Made by a program: the position numbers and the translations under genes. A stretch of DNA of 64,000 nucleotides. It comes from Xiphias gladius. Lineage: Eukaryota > Chordata > Actinopteri > Istiophoriformes > Xiphiidae. Each line of letters opens with the position of its first letter. The first letter of the stretch is position 1. The notes under the pieces are model-generated. The model was not told the origin of the DNA. It did not search any database and was given only the letters and a program-made list of their open reading frames with translations. The stretch lies in contig NC_053416.1 of NCBI RefSeq assembly GCF_016859285.1, positions 17,006,501-17,070,500 of the forward strand, given 5' to 3'. This document shows positions 28,451-64,000 of the stretch, piece after piece.

Positions 28451-30477
28451 AGAATAGGCTAGAGTACTGTGATCAAGGATCCTTGCCAAAATCCATCTCC
28501 TTTTCCCAGGAAAAATACCTGCAGGTAGTTAGGAATTTCAGCATGTGTGTGCTTGTATATTCAAGTACTGAAGACAATTGCATTTTCTGAAAGCCAGATG
28601 TCATCTCCAAACGTCATTTATCATACCTCACAACAGTTGACACTAAATACTGAAGCATTGCCTTGAATTGCCATTATAATGGTCATATTACTGGCAGCCG
28701 TTTCTTCCAATTGTTGTTCATGCTAAATTGCAGCTTGTCAGCTAAATGAAAACTACAGGCCTGCAGAAATGAATGCCTCATCCCAAAATCAGAGTGCAGA
28801 CCCGCCATCAACAGGCGGGGCATCAAGTGCATAAAATAGCCCTAACCTTATAACAAAATGTCCAAGAACAACATTGCCCCGCCTCCCCCGCTATGAATCT
28901 TTATTCCCTATTCAGGTCAGCATTGTGCACTCATACCATAAGACAGTGAATAATTGTTGAACTATAAGAAACAATATAAAATAAGAAAGCATAACATCCA
29001 AAATGACAGTATAGACTACGTTATGATTAATTATCTGCAGTCTTGTGTTGTGAGAAATTGTGTTTTTCTTGGAACAGAGGGATATATTGCTATTGTTGAT
29101 TCTTAAATTAAAGGAAAGCAGATTGAGCTCTGACAGAGAGAATGAAAAGACAGAGGGATGGAAATGGAAATGGGAGGGATGGGGCAGCTGTGGCTCAGAT
29201 TTACACTTCTATACTTCTGACTTATTGATGTTCTTGTTTTGGAATTAATTGGCTGATTTGCATCCATTATGTCTTATGTCTAAATTAGTACATTCCCAAA
29301 ATCTTTGTCTTGGCCACTGACACAAGAATCATTAATTACACACTATATACCCCCTCTAGGAGCTGATGCCTTCCGACAATAAGCCACCTTATTATTAGGA
29401 GACATTGCTTTAGGTGGCATATCATGCAAGGTATCCTACTGGTTAGAGCTCTGTTGCATATAATAAAGACAAGACAGCCTAAGCTGCAAAGAAGTTGACT
29501 TTATTTTATATTGACCACATTTGTTTTTTAAGAAAACCCTGGAATTTATACAGATGATATGTACAGGTTCAGTCATTCAGTATTCTTGCATGCATTTGAT
29601 TTGTTTTAAAATACAAAAAGCTTGTTTCATGAGTATGAATTTTCTCGGCAGTGTAGTATTTAGACATGACTCATTGTTACTTTGTTTTATTTGGGTGGGA
29701 TGACAATTCATAAATCCCGATGAGCAAAATTCCTGATACCTGTTGTCGCTCATGAACTAATTACAGTTTAGTGCAATGCATTTATCACATACACATTACG
29801 AAATGTAGATCAGCACCCATTCTTTAGAAAATGATACGGCAATGTGACACCTTGTTGCAGACATTTCGGGAATGTTCATTAAGTTTTGTTGCAAGTGTGC
29901 TGTAAAGGGAGTGTTTTGTGAAAGCAAAATGAAAAACATTCTGTGCTTTGTTTTTTCTCAATAACACACAAACGTGCTCCCAGGCCTCATAAAATACCTT
30001 CCATCAAACCTGTTTATTAGTCTGAACTGTACAACAGAACAATCAAATAATAAAGAACTGGATAGAACTGTTCTTGAAGTAAAACACCATGTTCACAGAT
30101 GACGACACGCACATTAATGTTTAAACATGACAATCAGCCTCAACCTTTGAACACCAAAAGTTTCACATCTTGTGTGCTTTCCACCGCCACCTACGTGTGT
30201 GCAGAGAATTTTCAGTCTCAACAACCATTCCTTCAGTCCAAACAGGCCCTAAAGGAAACCCTCTTTGATAGGATACCAATGTAAGTAATGGGGGACAAAA
30301 CGCACAGTCTCTTGTTTTGTTTAAAAATACTTCCTTAACTTCAGCCAAAGTTAATATGAGGCTTAAGGAGTTGTCTTAGAAAAATCAAGAGTTACAGTCT
30401 TTTTAGTACCACACTCCCTCTTTGTGTGCCAAACCCTCCTCCACAACTCACCATGAGACACAACTGTAAGAGGAGAT

Positions 30478-30502
30478 CTATTATATAAGTCTTATATAAT
30501 AG
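30478..30502. repeat. perfect 12-bp inverted repeat with 1-nt loop
   Basis: CTATTATATAAG is followed by T and then CTTATATAATAG, an exact hairpin. It could be chance in AT-rich DNA. Confidence 0.75.
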
Positions 30503-33500
30503 GTTATGCAGAAACCATTGTTAAACAAAGGCTGAGTGTGTTTGAGGCTGAGGCTCTAGTGAAAGGATGCAGTAGTCACTGGGTTAATTTACAGTAAAAT
30601 TGACGAATGAAAGGGAAGCGTGACATACAGCAGTGTTTGCAAGTAAAACAAGAATAAGGCATCAGTGTGGTGACATACTGTATGACGATGTAATTACACT
30701 GCATACAAACAGAAAACAGAAGTCACCGTTCTTCTGCTCTTCTTAGCTGACAGGTGAATGAGTCATCTGACTTTTTATGGTGTACAACTGACAAAGCTCA
30801 TCCACCCTTGTGAGGCCCCTGTTCGCATGGTCATTAAAGGAAGGAGGGGGGAGCCCCACACTTACAATGCATTGCATTGGATTTATAAGTGAGGGTGTAG
30901 GACAAAAACATTTCTTAACAATGCACTTAAGGGAGACATAACAGGCCCCAGGGCATTCATTGCGTGTTACTGAGGATTTAATTAAAAAAAATTGAAAAAT
31001 TGTGTATGAGTCATGTCTGGCACCTCCAACAGTGTCCTAGAGCTGTATAGTGAAAGAAAGTTAACTGACTCTATTCTTAAGACAAAGAGCTTTCACAGTG
31101 GGTGAGGTTATAGTCTGGGCATTTTGGAACTACCATTTTATGTTTTATGAAGATGATAAAAGCTCAATTCTGTTGCTAACAGGTAGTAATACTTGGTTCA
31201 GAGGGTTCAGCCTCAGGAGAGATAATTACAAGCGGTTTGTGCTGCTTTTCCTATTAAATTTTGATAGTTTGATCTTTAATCTGACTAAAACCAAAACAGT
31301 AACCACATACTGTATGCCAATTATGACAAAATACTTTTTCTTTCTTCTGTGCTCATTCAGTGCCAGTATCATGAAAATGCATGAAAATTAAAAATCGGCT
31401 ACAAAGTTGGACTAATTTCTTTTCACTTTTTAACTCATCTTACTCTAAATTTTGAATTAACTTTGTCTTTTGTTAAAAAAAAACAAAAAAACAACTCAAT
31501 AACAGTGAATATGTGCAGTGACATATGTTCAGTAAACTGCTGGTCTAAGAGGCAGTCCACTGTTACGATATGCAGACTTCATAGTATAAATATAATATAG
31601 CCAGAATCAGAAAAGATGACCTGTCTGCTGCAGCAGAGGACAGTGTTAACGGACAAGGGTATTTCCAGAGGATGACTGTTTTTGTGTGATTTTATGTTGC
31701 CCAACACTGTAATTCATTTGAATTTTCTGAATAAGAAAAACATGTGACATGTGACTCTGTGGTGATTAGTGCATATTTTACAGTCGAGGACGGATAAACT
31801 GGAAGCCCTGTATAATTTTGTATCTCTGTGGTATCTGCTCTTTGGAAAATGATGGCACAAAGTCAATCAATACAGCCGACCATGGGACATATAAGTGACA
31901 TTTTGTACTACAAAGAGCAAAGCAATAACAGTGAAAAGCTGATTCAAGTCATTGCATCAAACCTCAAGAACAAGTCTCTCAGTAGACCTCCACAGATTTG
32001 TTTAATATTGCGCGCTGATTTCTAACTTCATCAGGTCAAAACAGGTCATTCAATCCTCAGCTTCTCTTCAAAGGTGCATTTTCAGATACAGTACACTCTG
32101 CGGCCATGTGAGAAATGGAGCATGAGATTCCTCAGCTTTATTTTCACAAATTATTATTCTCTGCATGGAATGGTGTGTTGTGTAAAGAGATCAAATGTCT
32201 TTCCAAGGTCACTAAATCTGTGAGAATTCATTTTAAAATGAATGATGCACCGCAGCTGCCTGGTGTAATTTTATCCTATCCAAAAAAGTCGAGACTCGCA
32301 TGCTACCAACTGGACAAGAAGACAGACACTGCCCTGCAGAAACATTGATTCATATAAGGAAGTTATAATAAATTGTAAAGAGGTAAATAGGTTGTAAATA
32401 AATGAACAGATGAAAATTCTGTTATACTCTCACACAACTTGAATTTTCAGTTTACAAATCCATAAAGTTGGTCATGTGAACACAATCAGCTCTTGCACAA
32501 TGTTTTCAACAGAATTAAGCCTCTCTCCTGCAGGAACATCTTATGCTCTCAGCATTGTTGTCAGCTCTACTGACAGATGGTGGCAGATCCTTCCACACGG
32601 AGTGATTCTTACGTTACACCGGAGTCAACCAATTTGAAATACTACATACAGAAAACATATGAGATCTAATTGTTCAGCTGCACCTGAACAGGGTTAAGAC
32701 ACACAGAGCAACAACGTATAAATATAAAACAAGTAAATAAATACATAAATAATTACATTTCCCTGAAATAATAAATTGTGTCAGAAACCACTTACAGCAG
32801 GGTGGCCTGGCAGTAAGTTGAGACCAGCTTTGTGTTGAAGGTTTGCAGGAATGATTTCCACTGAATCACTTTCTGATCCAGAGAAACAATCACTCAGACT
32901 CCTCCACTCACAAACAAATACAGTTTAACCATGGTTCATCTGAGGGTATGCGAAGTTATAAAATCCTAACTGCTTTGTGTATAACACGGCACTCCCATGC
33001 TCTGAACTGAATGACAAGCAATAATTGGCGATGACTGGGAAGAAAGTATAAAACCTTTAGAAAAGTTAGAATACAATTTTTCGGAAATGGGAACCTTGCA
33101 TGTACACTGGAAAAATGCTACAAAAACAGGACCTTTATGCTTTTGGCAACTGCCAAACATGTTCTCACAGTGGTCAAATGGCACTTCTACTGGTGCATGC
33201 AGGTTTGTATTGATAAACAACTTAGGTACGGAGTTGCATATGATTTGTATAGTAATTTTAAGATTTCAAAACCGCACCTGTGTTTGAAAATGGGCACAAT
33301 GTCAATTGTAGCTTGACTTCCCGAAAGTTGTCACATCTATAACTAGTTTCTTTTCAGAGACAAGCCTCGCATTCTCCCTCAAAAAGCTGAGGAGATGTAA
33401 TTTCTCAAATGCTATACTTGTCAAAAAAAATCAACACTACTTTTGAATCAGGCTTGGCTGCTGAAAAAAAAGGTACAGTAGGGACCCGATGCAAACCGTG

Positions 33501-34128
33501 TAAAAAATAGAATGCTAATAAATTCAAAAATGAATTTTCATGAGAAAACAGATACACAAAAAAGGAGAGAAACTCAAGAGTGTAAAAACCACTTGAGGTC
33601 AGTCAGTGGTTTTGGGTTACGAGGCCAACGTGCAGCTTAGGTCTCTTTAATTAAAAAGTGAGTCCCTGTCTGTCATCTCCTAACTGCCGATGTCTCCAAC
33701 ACCTGCATTGAAATGTTGTCATTACGGGCACTTGTAGGCTCATTAATCACTGAGCATGTTGAGAGGGATGCACAGGTCTTTCTTTAGACCCTTTTGCTTG
33801 TCTCTCTCTCCTCGTACAAGTCCAAACTGTGCAGCTCAGGAAAAACACAGTAACATTGCTAGTCCAAACACATACAGGATGACCCAGTAACTAGAACATG
33901 ATACAAATGAAAATATAATGGTGGCAGCTGACATCATATGAGAAGACAGAGGTATTTCAGCCTCCTTTCTCCTGTTTCAGTCAGGCAGAAGCAGACTCCC
34001 AAAAACCCACCGCCCACTGGGTCCTCACCCCGACGGGCTCTCTGGTCCCTGGCGATAGGATGTGGTTTTGGGCTGGGGACAGGGGTTGGCTGAATGACTA
34101 CAGGTTGGATGCAACATTCAGGCTTGTG

Positions 34129-55901
<21,773 letters not shown>

Positions 55902-56619
55902 CTGCAAAGTGGAGACGCAGAGGATGATAAAATGTGTACACTTTTAACATACAGGGGACATACACATTAACTTCTTTAGGATCTAAGGATCGTCCACTAT
56001 GTTTGCTTTAGGCATGAGAAGCCAAAGGCTTGAAAGACTGATCAATACATTTCCGTGACAGAGCAGTGCGTAACGTGCCTCTTCATCAACCACTGGTCTA
56101 GGATTACACCAGAGTCTTGGGCCTCAAGGTTTTGAGTGCTACTGACAGTGTAATATCTCAGTATTTCCAATATCGATCTCACTGGGAGTGGCACAGTAAT
56201 GGCTTTAGATTTGTACGAATGGGTGGAAAGTGTTAGAATTCACATCACATCTTTTCTTTTTGCTGAAAGATCAGTTGCAAGCAACAGAAGATAATCACCA
56301 AAGAGTTATAAAAAAGGGAGATTTGGGCAAAAGAGTGGTAGGTTTTCTATACCACTGGTAAGTCTGGAATAATTTACAAAAAATATTTAGCTCTTTTATA
56401 GATTTATCTTTCTAAGCTTGATCATTCAGACCCATCTTTTTAATAGTCCATATGACGCCTGAGTTATATAACTTATAACTGAATGATGTTATATTTGGAC
56501 ATAAATTTAGCATATTCGTAATGTAATGTGATATACCTGATTATATTGTGCTATAAATGGCAAATTAGACCATTTTTAAAATATATTTGAATAAGGCTTT
56601 ACTTGGCCACAATGGTCCA

Positions 56620-57060
56620 CTAAGCTAAAGGAAAAGGGAAACATACTCACAGTGACAATGTTAACATGTTAATGTTTGGCAGTAATAATGTTTACCATGT
56701 TCACCATCTTAGTTTAGCACGTTAGGATGCTAACATTTTCCTTTTCAATCAGCAATAAACAAAAAATACAGTTGAGGCTGATGGGAATGTCATTATAGTT
56801 TTGTAAAGTATATAGTCATAAACTCAGTATTGAACAGACTGCAACTTTGACCTGATGATGGCGCTGGAGGAAAACCCCTAATCCATCCAAAAACTGACAT
56901 TTCACTTAAAACGATAAATGTTAAACCCATGGTGGAGCTAGAGGAAAAGTCAGGGGATCACTGCAGCCTTTGGACACCGTGAATGTCTCTGCCTAATTTC
57001 ACGACAATCCATCCAGTAGTTGTTGGGATATTTCAGTCTGGATCCTTGGAGCCATGCCAG
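56620..57060 (+). repeat. interspersed repeat, copy 2 (AGAGGAAAAGTCA type)
   Basis: It opens with GACAATGTTAACATGTTAAT and TTTACCATGTTCACCATCTT, then GAGGCTGATGGGAATGTCAT, and ends with AGAGGAAAAGTCAGGGGATC, CAATCCATCCAGTAGTTGTT and GGGATATTTCAG. It is a longer member of the family at 21262-21385. Confidence 0.75.
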
Positions 57061-58169
57061 TGGCATTGCTAAAAGCATTAGCATATATTTTGCAAAGATA
57101 CTGGAACTATAAATTAGGTACTGCTATTGCATTTTCGTATTATTTTTGAAAAAATACATTAAAAAAGAAAGAAATAGAAAAGTATTTGCTTGTAATTAAA
57201 AGTGTGTGACAATAACTCATGTGCACTGCTTTACAATTTAAGCGAGTTTGCTGCAAAATCACAACCCTGCATTAACCAGTTAAGAGTGGGTGCTTCTGTT
57301 CTGCATCAAGAATATGAATGTAATCCCTCCTTTAGTCAATGACTATGAGCATGACCTCACATCTGCATCTGATTTGATGATAAAATATTTAGATACTTGC
57401 TCTCTTGCCTAAGAACGTCAAAGTGAAGGAGTACACTCAAGCAGATACTGATAGTGAAGCTAGTTACTCAGCTGTCTGTCCTCATTTTTTCCCATTTATA
57501 TAAATCTCCAAGTAATTTACAATTTTTGTTTCATAAATGTTTTCTTTGACATCTGATATCAAACAGATCTTTAAGTCTAGAAGCCTACAGCCCCTCATCT
57601 ATAGTCTGACTTTGCATTATGGCTGTTATTACTTCCAGCAATAAGAAAGTTTGAGATGGAGTCAGACATAACAAACAGAATACTGATGATTTTGCTATTC
57701 TTACAGCCAAACTAGTGGTGAGACTACAAATGCAATGTATTCCTAAAGGTTTATACTGCAGACACATCAGGGCAGTAAAATATCAAATATCTGAACATTT
57801 GATATGGGCATAGTGAAAAGACAAAAAGCTCATCATCTGTTCAAAATGGAAAGGGCTCATCATCTGAATTGTGACTGTGCTCAGTAAATCGTAATATATA
57901 CTATCCACCAGGCTCGTGCTCATTCTGGAGGTCTACATTTTCTGCATGTCTGCATGTCTGCATGAGGCACATTATCCCTCAAGGTTGCTGAATCCCGCAC
58001 ACAGCCCAAAACATTTTCATGCACACAAATCCGCCCTATCTGTCTCTTTCTCTCTCTCTGTGTCTTCTATGAAGTACAACCTGACACAAAAAGCATCTAT
58101 TAAAACAGGTAACATGAGGATACTACAGAATTCACCTTCAGACGTATATTGATTCAGCAGCTGGTAATG

Positions 58170-58206
58170 GGTGTGTGTGTGTGTGCGTGTGTGTGCTTGT
58201 GTGTGA
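58170..58206. repeat. (GT)n microsatellite
   Basis: An interrupted GT run with GC and CT changes. Confidence 0.9.
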
Positions 58207-61200
58207 ACAATCCTGTCTTCTGAATTATCTCCGGGTGACACGGTAATTAGAGACCTATGCGGGGACCTGCACAGCCACAGATAAGCACAAAGAGCTTTCA
58301 ATTATTCTGTCCCACCTAACTGAATTGCTACATCCATACTGCTGGAAGAGGACACACTACAACCTCCATCCTCTTAATTCATGCAATTACATATAGCTAC
58401 TGCCCTTATTAAACAACTAAGCTACTGCGTATGGGCTTTACTGAAAGCAAATATTCACTGACCTACTGTTAAGAGGTTTCAGTTTACTGTGGATGGATTA
58501 GCAGCATAAAGAATATACAAAATATCTTATAAGTATTTTTTTTTCAAACAGCATTTTAGCATATTTATGCAGATATTGCAGACTTTAATCCCTACTCCCT
58601 GAGGTTACAACACGTCATGAGAAGAGCAACACTTTGAGTATCTGTGCATTTAAATAGGCTCTCAATTCTGACAAGCCTTAAATGACCAGCAACAGACCTG
58701 ACAGGCCTCAGTCTATAGCTGTGGTCTGAGCTCTGACAGTAGCCAGTAAGAAGAAGTGAGAAACAGACCATGAGACAGTCAGCAGCACATAGGAAAAGAA
58801 GTTGACAGGTTAAGGGAAACGGAAATTGCCACATGGGGAAAGACCAAAGCTGAGGTCACAGGATATACTCGTTTTCCATTAAGAGTAAATTCTGCCTCTC
58901 CCTGAGGCTAGGATCTTGATTCTGTAACCCAGCCGTACATGGACAACTCACCCAGCTCCCTCCCTCCAGCCCCACAGCTGGGGATTCTTCGGTAGCAGTG
59001 GAATCATGTGGGTCGACTGGAAATGGGGGTGGGTGGGTGGACGCAGTCTTTGTGAGCCTGTCCATCTCCGCCCCTGTCTCCCTCCTCCAATCTAGACCAT
59101 GCACCATCTGCGGCCCACAGTGGGTCTTTTATCTACCTGCTGGTTGCCTAAATCTCCCGCAGGACAAGGCCCGCCACGCAGACAAGCACTCCACCAAGGC
59201 TCCACTCTGCTGCACTGCACCCTCATGCTAAATCAGCAATCTATTCATTTTTATGGGTAGTGCAGATGATGTCTGGCTATGTCTTCCCATGACACAGCAG
59301 ACTCTATACTAATAGATATCCTGCTGAGTGCTGGAGCAAATAATAGAATACACTTTGTCTCTCTACTGCAAGGTACTGCAGAGGGATTTAGAACAGGAAA
59401 TATTTCGGTTTACGACTACAAATAAGAAATTCAACCTGCCATCAGCTTCATACAACAGGGCAAAAATATAATTGTTTAAAAGTCATCCCAGCATCGAGTG
59501 CAAAAACTGAAGAGAAACAGACACCAAAATTCATCAATCCTAAAGCTCTTTACCGTAGCACTACGTCAATGTTCTTACAAGGTTCAGTTTAATGAAAACA
59601 AAGACGGAACAGAACAAAAACATTATTAATTGGGGTTAATTAATTGCAACCAGCAGCAGATGAGGCCACAGTTTCTGGATGGCAGGTTTTGGGTGTGGTC
59701 TGGAGCTCTGCGGAGTGTTCTGAGCAGGCAGGTAACTTCTGTGGCGATCAAAGCGTTTGATGGATGGTCAGCTAGGTGCTCCTGCTATCAATCTGCTCTT
59801 GGAGATACCCTGGTGGGATTCTTCATCAGGTTTTGAGAAGCCATTTCAAGAAATTTAGCATTTTTCCCTTAGTCTTTTACCCCAACAATTGCTGACTGAA
59901 TTGAATGAAATCATAAATATGACCCATATTCTGCCCTGTAAATGAAGAACCATTTAGCTTGACACTAGAACTACCTGCTGATTAAACAAGTCACATGTGA
60001 GAGACATCCCTGCTAACCTTTGATCTAACCCAACTAACTCTAACTTAGTGATTGCAGGTTACAAGTCAGTTTTCAAGTACAAATGCCAAACACTTGGTGG
60101 TTCATACTTGTCTAATGTGGAGGTTATCTCTGTTTTTACAAAATGTATACTAAAAGATACAATAAAACAATATATTTATATTTATACATTATATAGACCA
60201 AAACATTGCTTGATTCATTTAAAATGTAGTTAACTTATAGACAAATGCATTACGGTAATAATCGCAAGTTGTAGCCCTGAAATTAACCCCAAGCTAGCAC
60301 ACAAACACCAGCATACTTTAAAAGTACTTGTTTTTTAACATTGTATTCTGGCCTAAATTACTCACAAGTCTCTTTCAGTTTTAGGGCTTGTGAGGAACTG
60401 GTCAGTTTTTTCTTTCCATCCAGCTCTTAAAATAGGGTCAACCACAGGTTTCTGACCTGTGTACATCTCCAGATCTCTTCTTAATATATTGAGAAGCTAA
60501 AGTTCTGTGGGGTACAGTGCGCTTGTCAGACATGTCCTTAAAAAAGATTAGTATCATATTTCCAAACGTACAGGTTGCCACTGCAGGGAATAATTTCCAG
60601 TTACTAAGAAACCTTCCTCAACTGGTTACTAGCCTGGAAACAGTCAATCATTGGACACTGTGTTATTAAAATCTATAATTACAGAGGAATCCTTTCTTTT
60701 TATACAGAAAATGTGTAACATAATAAAGTCTTGTGAGGATACATGTTATTCAATACTATCATTTCATTTTTAGTAGTTTAGTTCTACTATCCAAAAACGT
60801 AACAGCAGCATCATTAATGAGATAAGGCATTGTGTTCTTGCTGACAGGTAAGCATATGTCTTGTATACACATGCAGTGGCACATATAGAAGGTGCCCCGG
60901 GGAGAGAAACAGCAGTCCGGGATGTTAATTTTTTTCACGCTACACTCGTATTGCTGTGATCACTCGAAAACTACTTAGAAGTAAAGAAAACCAGCAATTT
61001 TCTCAAAGGATGCATTGTATATGTTCTATACTTTGTCTGCTCAATCTGTTGGGTTTTTTTTTAGTGGGGGGGGGGTTCTTTTGAATAGCCTCCCAGCTGC
61101 ATCTGCTATTCTTCACAGACAAGCCATGACACATGCAAACACAGGACAGGACCAGGAGTTGATTTTGACTGATTAGGACGGGGAGCCAGGTATGAGTAAC

Positions 61201-64000
61201 TAAGTGCAGTGATATGTTTTTATCCCAAAAGCCTCTTGATGCTTTTTGAATGAGCGAGCCTGCAATGTGCTTGTACTCAGGGAGTGACACTTACAGCACT
61301 GGTTGATCGTTAAATCCAAGAATGCTACCTTGGTACTTGTGTCCTTTCGGAGATTGTCCTTCACAAGCTGTCTTGAAGAACCAAACTTCTAAGGAATGTG
61401 AGAACGAATAAGCATTCATACAATGTGAGATTCACCATGTGCTTCACACAATCAAATGAAATGTGCAATGTTCATTTTGCCACCTGTTTCAATCAGTAAA
61501 CTGTACAAGTTTGCCCATGACACAAAATAAGTCTTGCAGCTTTTAATTTGTCCATGGCCGTCACGTCACTAATGCATGCACCCTCAGACAAAAATCATAC
61601 GTCTTTATCTTTTCTTTGACCTCACATTCTTTTCATTCAAAGTAATATGTGGCTGTTAAATATTACACCAAACTCCTCATTGAGGACGCAACAAAGTGCA
61701 AGAAGGTGAATGACTGGTAGTATGATGACAGATTTTGTGCAGTCTGAAAAAAGGGAAAATAAACTTCAGCCACGATCTCCTGCACACCCAATATTCTTAG
61801 GTATACTGTAAATGAGTCATTATGTTCTCTCAGAAACCAAACAAAGTTGTTGGTTTAAAAGTCTGTTCGTGTATTAGCTACCACACAAGGCAAGCAGGAG
61901 CATGCTGGGATATGAACCTAAACATCTGCCCAGGTTAATGCACCGCTAAGCAGCCCCTCTCCAAAGTAAGGACAGCGGCTCAAAGCTCTTGCACTTTCCC
62001 ATGGGAGAACAAACTGACTGGAGACAAACTGCCAGTAGCACACTGCAAACAGACACCCTTGTGTGAGCAGGCCTCTCTCTTTCCCTGTCTGTACACTGAC
62101 TGCTACTCATTAGTCAGATGGAGACCGCTCAGATAAATCCTGTTCTGTATATAAACCCTATTTAATTTCTAAGAGCAAAAAGGACGGATAATACTCAATT
62201 TATGATGGGATAATTTGCTTTTGCTTAAATGAGCAGTCCAGACCTAAATAGTCTCCATATTGTATGAGGTAATAAAATGCTAAGAAACATACAACTAAAA
62301 CAGTTTAGAGGAACCAGTCACTTCTACTTTTTCATCAACTTTCAGTTGTCTGGGGCTGCAAAAAAAGTTGAACTGTTCCCAGACACCCCTATTTTTTTTG
62401 CAGACGCCTGAAAAAAATGCACCCAAAATAAATAGGATACTGTTCTTCAACCCTTTTTATTATAGTCATAACCCTGGTCTCTTTTGAAAGATAACTCTTT
62501 CAATTTTACAACCAAAAAGTCAGAATGAGTGTAAGAGATACTGAACCAAGGTTACAGAGGCACAAACGTGGCCGAAAAAAGAAGCTTTTTGGCCTCGTCT
62601 ATTTGTTTTTTGCCATAGAAAAGGGAAAATAATGCTTGTAGTAATACCTATTTGAGTGGAGACCCTTGAGCTATAACGACAGGCCTTAACCAATTTTGTG
62701 TCAATAGCTGTTGCAGTGATATGGGGATCCTAAAAAGCTTTGCACAAATAGAATCAGGGGTTTGGAGCTTTCACCCAATGTATAAATTGGCAAGGTTGTG
62801 TGAAGACAGAGTCCAGTACAGACCAAAACACACCAAAAGTAGCCCCACCAAGGCCCAAGTGTCCCACAGGTGGGACGGTGTATTTAAAAGGAATCTGTTT
62901 TTGACTGTCCACAGACTGCATCTTTCTGTACGAAATGACTGCTGCTGTTTAATGGCTTGAGAGGGCCAATATTCCCCGCTCAACTTGAGCTGCCCCCCTA
63001 GGAGAGATAACAAAAGGTAAATAAGCTGCACTTATTTAGTTTGAATTCAAACTTTCAAATACCAAACAACTACATTGTCAGGGGAGAACTAAGAAAAAAA
63101 CTGGTTTTGTGTTCATTTCAGGAGAAATTGCGTTATTAATTGTGAAAGAGCTTGTTTTTTATTCTGTTTGAAAGGCTTCGGATGTGATCGATCCAGTGAT
63201 GACAGAAATGTAAAGGCTGCGCGCAGCATTATTAAGCTGTTTCTTTTCACCGCGGAGACTGTACATGGTGTTAAAATGGTGCTGTGTGGTGTTGATCTCT
63301 CTTTGCACATTCGAAAGTGAGAATCTCCTCTGGCACAGCTTCTATTCGAGGCATCGACACGAAGATGTGAAAAAAAGTGAAAAGACTGCAGCATTCACAG
63401 TGAGTGGATTAGTCCTAATCTAAGCAAGAGAACAAAGGTGTGATGGAAATGTAAGCTCTCTTTCATATCCTTTTGGATTGCTATCGGTGATATATAACAC
63501 ACAGTCATGATAACAGCAGTTATTTCAAAATCCTATATGCAACAATCTTGATAAATCTGGACAGTCTTGTTTTAGATAGAGACGAGCTTATCACTTGTAC
63601 ATAACGGTTCATGTCTGGATCACTGACACTGAAAAACAACAATCTGCATTCATGTCCAAAATATGTGCTTGATGTCAACCAAGCCTATTAACTATCCCTG
63701 ATTTGTCTCAAGAGGCTGCAGCCAAGCTAATTTGTGTCTATAATGTATATATCATGATCTATGAGAAATATTCTAACTTTATTTTGATTCCCTGTGTAAA
63801 TCTGTCAGTTTTCCAGAAGGGTAGGATTTTCTCTGGGTCGACAAAAAACGATCTGGGTATGGAGAGGTACCAAAAGCTTTGAGCAGAAAATTTAAATCCC
63901 CTGGGGTTAGGGCTCTCCAACAAACCAGCGGCTTGCCAGAGTTACACCATATGGTATGTGGACACCTCAGAGAAGGAGGCTGTGATTTTGACATTAGGCA

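Larger units (their letters stand above)
24641..34128. other. il13ra2-lrch2 intergenic region and lrch2 3' UTR
   Basis: The two genes are head-to-tail on the minus strand. The region holds a MITE-like fragment (25383-25500), a decayed Tc1 element (26600-27935), a purine-rich stretch (27940-28450) with no recognised gene, and a short palindrome (30478-30502). The part nearest 34128 must be lrch2 3' UTR. Candidate minus-strand signals are ATTAAA at 33645-33650 and AATAAA at 32137-32142. Confidence 0.6.
55902..64000 (-). other. lrch2 intron 1 (incomplete)
   Basis: Exon 2 enters in phase 1, so a coding exon 1 must lie upstream. No GC-rich exon with the family's Gly/Ala-rich start and a phase 1 donor is visible before 64000. 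The intron therefore exceeds 8 kb. It contains a repeat at 56620-57060 and a (GT)n tract. A less AT-rich patch at 58850-59230 has no coding signature. Confidence 0.65.

Noticed and set aside
58850..59230. Less AT-rich patch considered as lrch2 exon 1
   Set aside because: No Gly/Ala-rich coding sequence or phase 1 donor of the expected type is present on the minus strand.

Overview
This window is nuclear DNA from a ray-finned fish, probably a percomorph teleost. The grounds are intron-rich vertebrate genes, abundant (CA)n tracts, several decayed Tc1-type transposons, and teleost-style RTE and L2/CR1 LINEs and MITEs. It holds three spliced protein-coding genes. I rebuilt each exon by exon from splice sites, reading phase and resemblance to the known vertebrate families; no database search was run.

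Layout: (1) tmem47-like gene, + strand, 438-7342, three coding exons, 179 codons plus stop, with a poly(A) signal at 8144. (2) il13ra2 (interleukin-13 receptor alpha 2), - strand, coding from 24175 down to 14459 in nine coding exons plus a 5' noncoding exon ending at 24512. It gives 375 residues with a signal peptide, cytokine-receptor cysteines, a WSEWS box, one membrane segment and almost no cytoplasmic tail. (3) lrch2 (leucine-rich repeats and calponin homology domain containing 2), - strand, from 55901 down to the stop at 34129. Nineteen constitutive coding exons and one probable cassette exon are visible. The first coding exon lies beyond base 64000, so 55902-64000 is intron 1.

The rest is intron and intergenic DNA with mobile-element debris: a hAT-type element (17602-18611) with an 8-bp target duplication that carries an antisense Tc1 transposase fragment; Tc1-like elements at 26600-27935, 44291-45010 and 50208-51570; an RTE-like LINE fragment (35011-36250); an L2/CR1-like LINE whose 5' part is inverted (46150-47828); MITE-like pieces; and LTR-like stretches.

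The il13ra2-lrch2 pair in the same orientation matches the neighbouring pair on human Xq23, which supports both names. The genes are not an operon and do not obviously act together: tmem47 is a claudin/PMP22-type junction membrane protein, il13ra2 a decoy receptor for IL-13-type cytokines, and lrch2 a cytoskeleton-linked scaffold. I found no new multi-gene system. The most useful observations are the nearly tail-less receptor, the symmetric cassette exon and a frame-forced GC-AG intron in lrch2, the composite hAT element, a perfect 23-bp inverted repeat in lrch2, and the inverted LINE.
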